From DASVAL01 sp035649575 (lineage in GTDB: Bacteria > Planctomycetota > UBA1135 > UBA2386): DNA of 18,409 nt. Where the stretch lies: positions 1 to 18,409 of the forward strand of contig DASRJH010000291.1 of NCBI GenBank assembly GCA_035649575.1, given 5' to 3'. The notes beneath the pieces were generated by a model that had not been told where the DNA came from, searched no databases, and saw nothing but the letters and a program-made list of their open reading frames with translations. Position 1 is the stretch's first letter, and each line of letters starts with the position of its first letter. Positions 14,420 to 18,409 of the stretch are shown here, one piece after another. The position numbers and the translations under genes are program-made.

Positions 14420-15523
14420 TCAGAGCGTCACGGTGAACTTGACGTTGTCGGAGAGCACGAGCCCCAACGGAACAGGGGTCGCCGAGTTGTCGAAGATCAG
14501 GGCCTGACTGAACACCGAGAACCCGACGACTCCGGGGGAACTCGGGATCGGGAACGCCAGCTCCACGCCGGTCGGGAGTCCGCCCGCGATCACGTCCGCG
14601 CTCTGGTAGAGCAGGCATCCCGGGGCGCCGAGGATGAACAGGTCGAGCGGCTGCGGGAACGCCGTCACGCCGTAGATGATCAGGTTGATCGACGGGACCG
14701 GCCCCTGATCGCAGCCGAGGTTGAGGATCTGGCCGGCGGCCGAGCTGCCGCTCCAGGTCATGCGCCGCGAGATCCCGCCGCCGTCCGGGCACGCGATGCC
14801 GCCGCGCTGCACGGCGGAACCCGTGATCACCATGCCCTTCACGAAATTCGTACCCGTGTTGGGTCCGATCAGGGTGTGGACACCGGTCGTCGGATCGATC
14901 GAGTAGAGCGAGTCGGTCGCCGTGCTGATCCCGAACCACCGGCCCTGCGCGTCGATGGCCACGCCCTGGATGTTGTTGATCGGCGACGTCGAAATGGTCG
15001 GCGGCAACGCGAGGCCCGTGTTCTTGTCGATCTCGAACAGCGATCCGGCGAAGTCGAACGCCCAGAGCCGCCCGGTCGAGTCGATCTCGATCGCGGTGAC
15101 CAGAGGCGTCGTGGACGCGAGTGTGCCGACGAGCGTGAGAATCCCGGTCGCAGGATCGAGCCGGTGGAGCTGGTCGCTCTGGTTGTGGCAGTAGAACTGT
15201 TTCGTCGTGTGATCCCAGGCCATTGCCTGCCACCCGCTGACACCCGTGTTCCACACGGTGGTGAACAACCCGGTCGCCGGATCGATCGTGCCGGCTTCGC
15301 CGCCCGAGAGATCGATCGTCCAGATCTCGTTCGTGTCGTCACGCCAGCAGAGGTCGGCCGGCGTTGCCATGATGCCCCCGCTCAGGGTGCTGCCGATTGC
15401 CGTCACTGCCCCGGTGTTCAGATTGAGGCTGTAGAGGATGTCGATATTGGTATCGACGCAGTAGGCGTTCTGCGCGCAGAGCGACGAGGAGAACAACAGC
15501 GAGAGGAACAGAGTGCGTGTCAT
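14420..15523 (-). CDS. Secreted propeller-like repeat protein (paralogue A)
   Basis: A 367-residue exported protein. Residues 1-17 are a signal peptide (MTRTLFLSLLFSSSLCA, cleaved before QNAYCVDTN). Residues ~18-245 contain four to five repeats of the form 'YSLNLNTGAVTAIG', 'GTIDPATGLFTTV', 'HRLDPATGILTLVG', 'FEIDKNTGLALPP' and 'YSIDPTTGVHTLIG', that is [F/Y/H]-x-[I/L]-[D/N]-x-x-T-G, typical of beta-propeller blades that display a value against a setting. The last ~90 residues form a separate domain with LFILGAPGCLLYQSADV and later GFSVFSQALIFDN. No enzymatic residues are recognised; a surface or extracellular binding or structural role is inferred. The start is set by the signal peptide; AGGAG lies 13 nt upstream, rather far for a ribosome site. 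It has its own promoter (15553-15581) and is a close paralogue of the gene at 15704-17449. Confidence 0.82.
   Translation of the reverse strand: MTRTLFLSLLFSSSLCAQNAYCVDTNIDILYSLNLNTGAVTAIGSTLSGGIMATPADLCWRDDTNEIWTIDLSGGEAGTIDPATGLFTTVWNTGVSGWQAMAWDHTTKQFYCHNQSDQLHRLDPATGILTLVGTLASTTPLVTAIEIDSTGRLWAFDFAGSLFEIDKNTGLALPPTISTSPINNIQGVAIDAQGRWFGISTATDSLYSIDPTTGVHTLIGPNTGTNFVKGMVITGSAVQRGGIACPDGGGISRRMTWSGSSAAGQILNLGCDQGPVPSINLIIYGVTAFPQPLDLFILGAPGCLLYQSADVIAGGLPTGVELAFPIPSSPGVVGFSVFSQALIFDNSATPVPLGLVLSDNVKFTVTL
14825..15523 (-). repeat. Long direct repeat, copy 1 (with 16760-17449)
   Basis: About 700 bp covering the signal peptide and propeller part of paralogue A matches the same part of paralogue B in the same orientation. 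Both copies begin with GATCACCATGCCCTTCACGA on the plus strand, and a run of 35 identical bases occurs at about 15226-15260 and 17152-17186. In the first ~136 residues of the proteins I count about 20 differences. Confidence 0.8.
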
Positions 15524-15552
15524 GTTGGTGGTTCGGCTCCTGGTGACCGTGA

Positions 15553-15581
15553 AGGCTAGAGGGCCGCTCGCGAGCTGACAA
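15553..15581 (-). promoter_or_regulatory. Promoter of paralogue A
   Basis: On the minus strand TTGTCA (15581-15576) and TAGCCT (15558-15553) are exactly 17 bp apart, 30 bp before the ATG at 15523. The same layout and flanking bases are found upstream of paralogue B, which supports function: spacer and hexamers are kept while surrounding bases differ. Confidence 0.65.
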
Positions 15582-15635
15582 CCCGCGCGATCGCGCACGG
15601 CGGCGACGTGCCCACACGCTCGTCAATGGAGCGAG

Positions 15636-15667
15636 ACGAACGGGCTTGCTCGCGCGAGCCCGTTCGT
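15636..15667. terminator. Strong hairpin terminator between the paralogues
   Basis: ACGAACGGGCT (15636-15646) and AGCCCGTTCGT (15657-15667) form a perfect 11-bp stem around a 10-nt loop. It lies 37 bp beyond the stop codon of paralogue B and before the promoter of paralogue A in the direction of transcription, so it would keep the two units separate. There is no T-tract. Confidence 0.6.
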
Positions 15668-15703
15668 GCCGTGGCAAGGCTCTCTCCTACCGCACTGCCG
15701 CGA

Positions 15704-17449
15704 CTACGTGTCGCCGAGCGTGCCCTTGATGCCGTTGCTCGTGATCGCGCCGAACGGATTCACGGGCGGCACCTGGAACACGAGGGACTGCGTGAACAGC
15801 TGGAAGCCGACCAGGCTCAAGGGCAGCGCCGGCACGGCGAAGCTGTAGTTGTGCGTCGGACCGCCGACGATCCAGGCATTCATCACGTCGAGGGTCGTGC
15901 GCAGTTGGCAGCCGGGCATCCCGAGGAAGGCCAGGTCGAGGACGCCGGGGTCCGCGACGCCGAAGATGTCGAGGCCGATGACGCCCGTGGCCGGGACGCT
16001 GCCCGTGGTCAGATTCCAACTCGTGCCGAGAACCGGCCGCGTCGCCGCGGTGAGCTGGAGTGGCGCGACGTCCGCGCCGGTGAGCGTGATGACGCCGGCG
16101 CCGAGCGCGGACAGATCAGTGTTGCCCGGGTCGAGGCTGTTGCCACCCGGCGAGTAGCCGACGAGGTGGCCGTTGCCGAGGTGCGACATCGTGCCCCACG
16201 CGAACGTGACCTGACCGCTCGGATAGAACTGCATCTGCAACGTGTTGGCGTTCGCCGCCGAGGCGCCGCCAAAGTCCCAGACGCCATCCCAGGTCACGAC
16301 GATCGCCCCGGCGCTCTCCTCGTATTTGACCTGACCGCTGCCCGGGATCGCGGGGTTGAAGTCGTGCCAGCTGCGCCACGCGGTGTTCGTCGCGTTCAGG
16401 AACCCAGGGACGTCGGGAGTGAAGGAAGTGCCGTTGCTGCCGATCGACACGTAGCCGTTCGAGCAGATGTTGAACGACGTGGCGCCGGGGAAGGTGCCGG
16501 TCGTGAACGTCTGCACGACTTCGGAGTCATCGGTCAGCGCCAGCGAAATTGGCGTGGCGATCGTGCCGACGGGCAGGAAGGCGCCGATGCTGTTGAGCAC
16601 GATGTACGCGCCACCGCCGGCAGGGAGCATCGTCAGCACCGAGTTGTCGAGGTCGAAGCCCGTGGCTGCCCCGAAGCTCTCGTAGAACGACGCGCTCTGC
16701 TTGCCGCAGCCGAATCCGAGCGTCTGATTGGTTGCGAAGCCGGGCGCGGGGGAAGCCGCGATCACCATGCCCTTCACGAATTGCGTGCCGGTGTTGGGTC
16801 CGACCAGAGTGCAGGTGCCCGTACTCGGGTCGATCGTGTAGAGCGAGTCGGTCAGTGTGCTGATCCCGTACCACACTCCAGCGGGGTTGATCGACAGGCT
16901 CTGGAAGTTGATGACCGTCGTCGGGATCGGCGGTCCCAACGCCAAGCCCGTGTTCTTGTCGAGCTCGGTGAGCGATCCGCTGAAGTTGAGGGCCCACAGC
17001 CGCCCCGTTGCGTCGACGTCCATCCCGGTGATCAGAGCACCCGCGATCGTGCCCACGAGCGTGAGAACCCCGGTCAGAGGATCGAGCCGGTGGAGCTGGC
17101 CGTTCTGGTTGTGGCAGAAGAACTGTGAGGTCGTGTGATCCCACGCCATCGCCTGCCACCCGCTGACACCCGTGTTCCACACGGTCGTGAACAACCCGGT
17201 CGTCGGATCGATCGTGCCGGCTTCACCGCCCGCGAGATCGATCGTCCACATCTGGCTCGTGTCGTCTTTCCAGCAGAGGTCGGCCGGCGTCCCCATGATG
17301 CCGCCGCTCAGTGTGCTGCCGATCTGGGTGACGGCTCCGGTGTTCAGATCGAGGCTGTAGAGGATGTCGAGGTTGGTGTCGACGCAGTAGGCGCTCTGCG
17401 CGCAGAGCGACGAGGAGAACAAGAGTGAGAGAATCAGTGTGCGTGGCAT
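15704..17449 (-). CDS. Secreted propeller-like repeat protein with extra beta-sandwich region (paralogue B)
   Basis: A 581-residue exported protein. Residues 1-17 are a signal peptide (MPRTLILSLLFSSSLCA, before QSAYCVDTN). Residues ~18-240 carry the same [Y/F]-x-[I/L]-D-x-x-T-G blades as paralogue A (YSLDLNTGAVTQIG, GTIDPTTGLFTTV, HRLDPLTGVLTLVG, YTIDPSTGTCTLVG). Unlike paralogue A, there is then an inserted region of about 230 residues with SFYESFGAATGFDLDN, FNICSNGYVSIGSNG, AWRSWHDFNP and GAIVVTWDGVWDF, resembling nidogen-like extracellular domains that bind other matrix molecules. The C-terminal ~90 residues again hold the PGC domain (LDLAFLGMPGCQLRTTLDV, GFQLFTQSLVFQ). No catalytic motif was found. 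Start: signal peptide, plus AAGGA about 10 nt upstream. It has its own promoter (17481-17509) and a terminator at 15636-15667. Confidence 0.82.
   Translation of the reverse strand: MPRTLILSLLFSSSLCAQSAYCVDTNLDILYSLDLNTGAVTQIGSTLSGGIMGTPADLCWKDDTSQMWTIDLAGGEAGTIDPTTGLFTTVWNTGVSGWQAMAWDHTTSQFFCHNQNGQLHRLDPLTGVLTLVGTIAGALITGMDVDATGRLWALNFSGSLTELDKNTGLALGPPIPTTVINFQSLSINPAGVWYGISTLTDSLYTIDPSTGTCTLVGPNTGTQFVKGMVIAASPAPGFATNQTLGFGCGKQSASFYESFGAATGFDLDNSVLTMLPAGGGAYIVLNSIGAFLPVGTIATPISLALTDDSEVVQTFTTGTFPGATSFNICSNGYVSIGSNGTSFTPDVPGFLNATNTAWRSWHDFNPAIPGSGQVKYEESAGAIVVTWDGVWDFGGASAANANTLQMQFYPSGQVTFAWGTMSHLGNGHLVGYSPGGNSLDPGNTDLSALGAGVITLTGADVAPLQLTAATRPVLGTSWNLTTGSVPATGVIGLDIFGVADPGVLDLAFLGMPGCQLRTTLDVMNAWIVGGPTHNYSFAVPALPLSLVGFQLFTQSLVFQVPPVNPFGAITSNGIKGTLGDT
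16760..17449 (-). repeat. Long direct repeat, copy 2 (with 14825-15523)
   Basis: Second copy of the ~700-bp repeat described at 14825-15523, here the 5' half of paralogue B. Same-orientation copies about 1.9 kb apart are a substrate for recombination that would delete one gene or fuse the two. Confidence 0.8.
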
Positions 17450-17480
17450 GGTGTTGTGGTTCCTTGCAAACGGGCCGTGG

Positions 17481-17509
17481 AGGGTAGTGGGCCGCTGGCG
17501 GGCTGACAA
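17481..17509 (-). promoter_or_regulatory. Promoter of paralogue B
   Basis: On the minus strand TTGTCA (17509-17504) and TACCCT (17486-17481) are exactly 17 bp apart, 32 bp before the ATG at 17449. It matches the promoter of paralogue A in hexamers, spacer length and several spacer bases (AGCGGCC). Confidence 0.65.
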
Positions 17510-17584
17510 CCGGCACGTCGCCCGGTCACTTGCGGCCCGCAGCACGAGCGCTCGCTGCGATGGGACGCAAGGGTCGGTGCGGCC

Positions 17585-17858
17585 TCAGTCTCCTAGCCGC
17601 AGCAAGAAGGCGGTCAGCTGCACCTGCTGCGCCTCACCCACGGAGCGCCGATGCACGCGCCCGTCGAGAAAAGAATGCTGTCGCGCAGTTTCGACCTGGT
17701 GGGGCCATGCACCCGGTACTTCTGCCACGCCGCGGCGGCATCGGCCGTGACCAGGACGACGCTGCCAGGTCTGCTGGGGGACCAGTCCCGGCCAGCGCAG
17801 CACAGTTGCGCACGAGGTCGAAGCCGATCCACCGCCCGATCGTCTTCAGGCTCACCAT
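17585..17858 (-). pseudogene. Possible short broken gene, reading frame split over three frames
   Basis: On the minus strand an ATG at 17858 opens MVSLKTIGRWIGFDLVRNCA, whose codons look like the genuine genes here. Codon-like sequence then moves to a second frame (VVLVTADAAAAWQKYRVHGP, then TRSKLRDSIL) and, at the A-run near 17670, to a third (FLDGRVHRRSVGEAQQVQLT, then AFLLRLGD and TGA 17587-17585). Joined, these would give about 90 residues. I do not recognise a family, and in such GC-rich DNA coding-like stretches also arise by chance. No other gene is supported between 17510 and 17856. Its start overlaps the ATG of the plus-strand gene at 17857 within one CCATGA sequence. Confidence 0.25.
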
Positions 17859-18409
17859 GAAGATCCCTTCTGTCCTGCTGTTCCTCCTGCCGGGTTCCTG
17901 CGCGGGACCCGCGGCCCCGATTGCGCCCGTGCCCGCCTCCGTGCGCCTGCTCGTCGACGAGACCGAGACCGCCTTCCACGACGCGAACGTGCTCGCGATC
18001 GACGACGCGAATGCGCAGTTCAACGTCACGCTCGCGACGAAGACGCCGATCGAATCGGGTCGACCACACACGATCGTGCTGGCGCTCGCGGATCTGCGCC
18101 TCACGGGCAGCTCGTTCGGCAGCCACGACGGCGGCAGCAACGTCACCTTCCGCGCGACAGCGCAGCAGGCGCGCGCCGTGGCCTCAGGGCTCGGCATCCC
18201 CGCGCAGGACCGAGAGGCGTGGCGCGGCGAGCTCACGGGCCAGCTCGAGCCGGTCGGGGAACCGAGCGCCGGCGCCGAGCACCTGCCGATGCGTTTTCTG
18301 CTGACGAACACGGGCCCCGTGGCGCTGTGGTTCCTCGACGGTGGGCGCGGCCGCAACGAGCTCGGGCGCGACAACCGCTTCACGTTCGAGATCGAGCGCG
18401 AGGGCGAGC
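17857..18409 (+). CDS. Exported, possibly lipid-anchored, hypothetical protein (3' end outside window)
   Basis: The frame opens at ATG 17857 and is still open at the window edge after 184 codons. Residues 1-14 form a short hydrophobic signal, MKIPSVLLFLLPGS, followed by C15. PGSC is a loose match to a lipoprotein box, so lipid attachment is possible but not certain. The remainder is a soluble, probably beta-rich domain (VRLLVDETETAFHDANVLAI, HTIVLALADLRLTG, then LPMRFLLTNTGPVALWFLDG and FTFEIEREGE). NTGPVALWFLDGG near the end resembles a small immunoglobulin-like strand pattern, but I do not recognise a family. The opposite strand is open as well, yet the signal peptide and codon bias favour this reading. 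No promoter or clear ribosome site was found. Confidence 0.65.
   Translation, partial: MKIPSVLLFLLPGSCAGPAAPIAPVPASVRLLVDETETAFHDANVLAIDDANAQFNVTLATKTPIESGRPHTIVLALADLRLTGSSFGSHDGGSNVTFRATAQQARAVASGLGIPAQDREAWRGELTGQLEPVGEPSAGAEHLPMRFLLTNTGPVALWFLDGGRGRNELGRDNRFTFEIEREGE

Noticed and set aside
14354..17128. Plus-strand open frames of 401 and 506 codons opposite the two paralogues
   Set aside because: Arg/Glu/Asp-rich shadow translations; the minus strand has signal peptides, repeats and matching promoters.

Overview
The window is high-GC DNA (strong G/C at third codon positions) from a bacterium that is most likely a planctomycete. The phylum is inferred from gene style, not from a marker gene. 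The clues are an ECF sigma factor fused to a long chain of carboxypeptidase-regulatory-like domains, secreted repeat proteins sharing a C-terminal domain with a PGC motif, a multi-spanning membrane protein with a spermidine-synthase-like core, and a TlpA-like protein with the FWGDW...PPCRAMYPHE signature. No rRNA, tRNA, CRISPR array or intact mobile element was seen.

Layout. 1-453 is the 3' end of a protein with a carboxypeptidase-regulatory-like domain. 656-1903 encodes an ATP-grasp ligase. 1909-3150 is a decayed stretch holding the scrambled remains of a metallophosphoesterase gene and a frameshifted fragment that looks like an IS91-type transposase. 3153-4163 is the most interesting locus: a secreted thioredoxin/TlpA-like protein whose reading frame is interrupted by one TGA exactly where the first cysteine of the redox CxxC motif should be. 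The frame continues intact behind it, and a perfect stem-loop with a GGUC loop starts 24 nt downstream. It reads as a selenoprotein with a U-P-P-C active site. A small hypothetical gene (4177-4425, minus) and a flavin-reductase-like gene (4546-5103) follow.

From 5125 to 12103 there is a secreted beta-helix-like protein (minus), a divergent spermidine-synthase-like membrane protein, and the 1044-residue sigma factor/transmembrane/repeat-domain fusion. 12202-13296 is a secreted serine beta-lactamase-family hydrolase, and 13498-14271 is a bestrophin-like (DUF4239-type) membrane protein.

14420-17449 holds two tandem minus-strand paralogues, secreted propeller-like repeat proteins. Their N-terminal halves are nearly identical and each has the same kind of promoter (TTGTCA, 17 bp, TAnCCT). 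After a possible small broken gene (17585-17858, minus), the window ends inside a gene for a short exported, possibly lipid-anchored, protein (17857 to the edge).

The genes do not form one pathway. Most encode envelope or secreted proteins in single-gene units separated by strong hairpins at convergent ends. The two points of real novelty are the probable selenocysteine codon with its SECIS-like element, and the membrane-tethered sigma factor.
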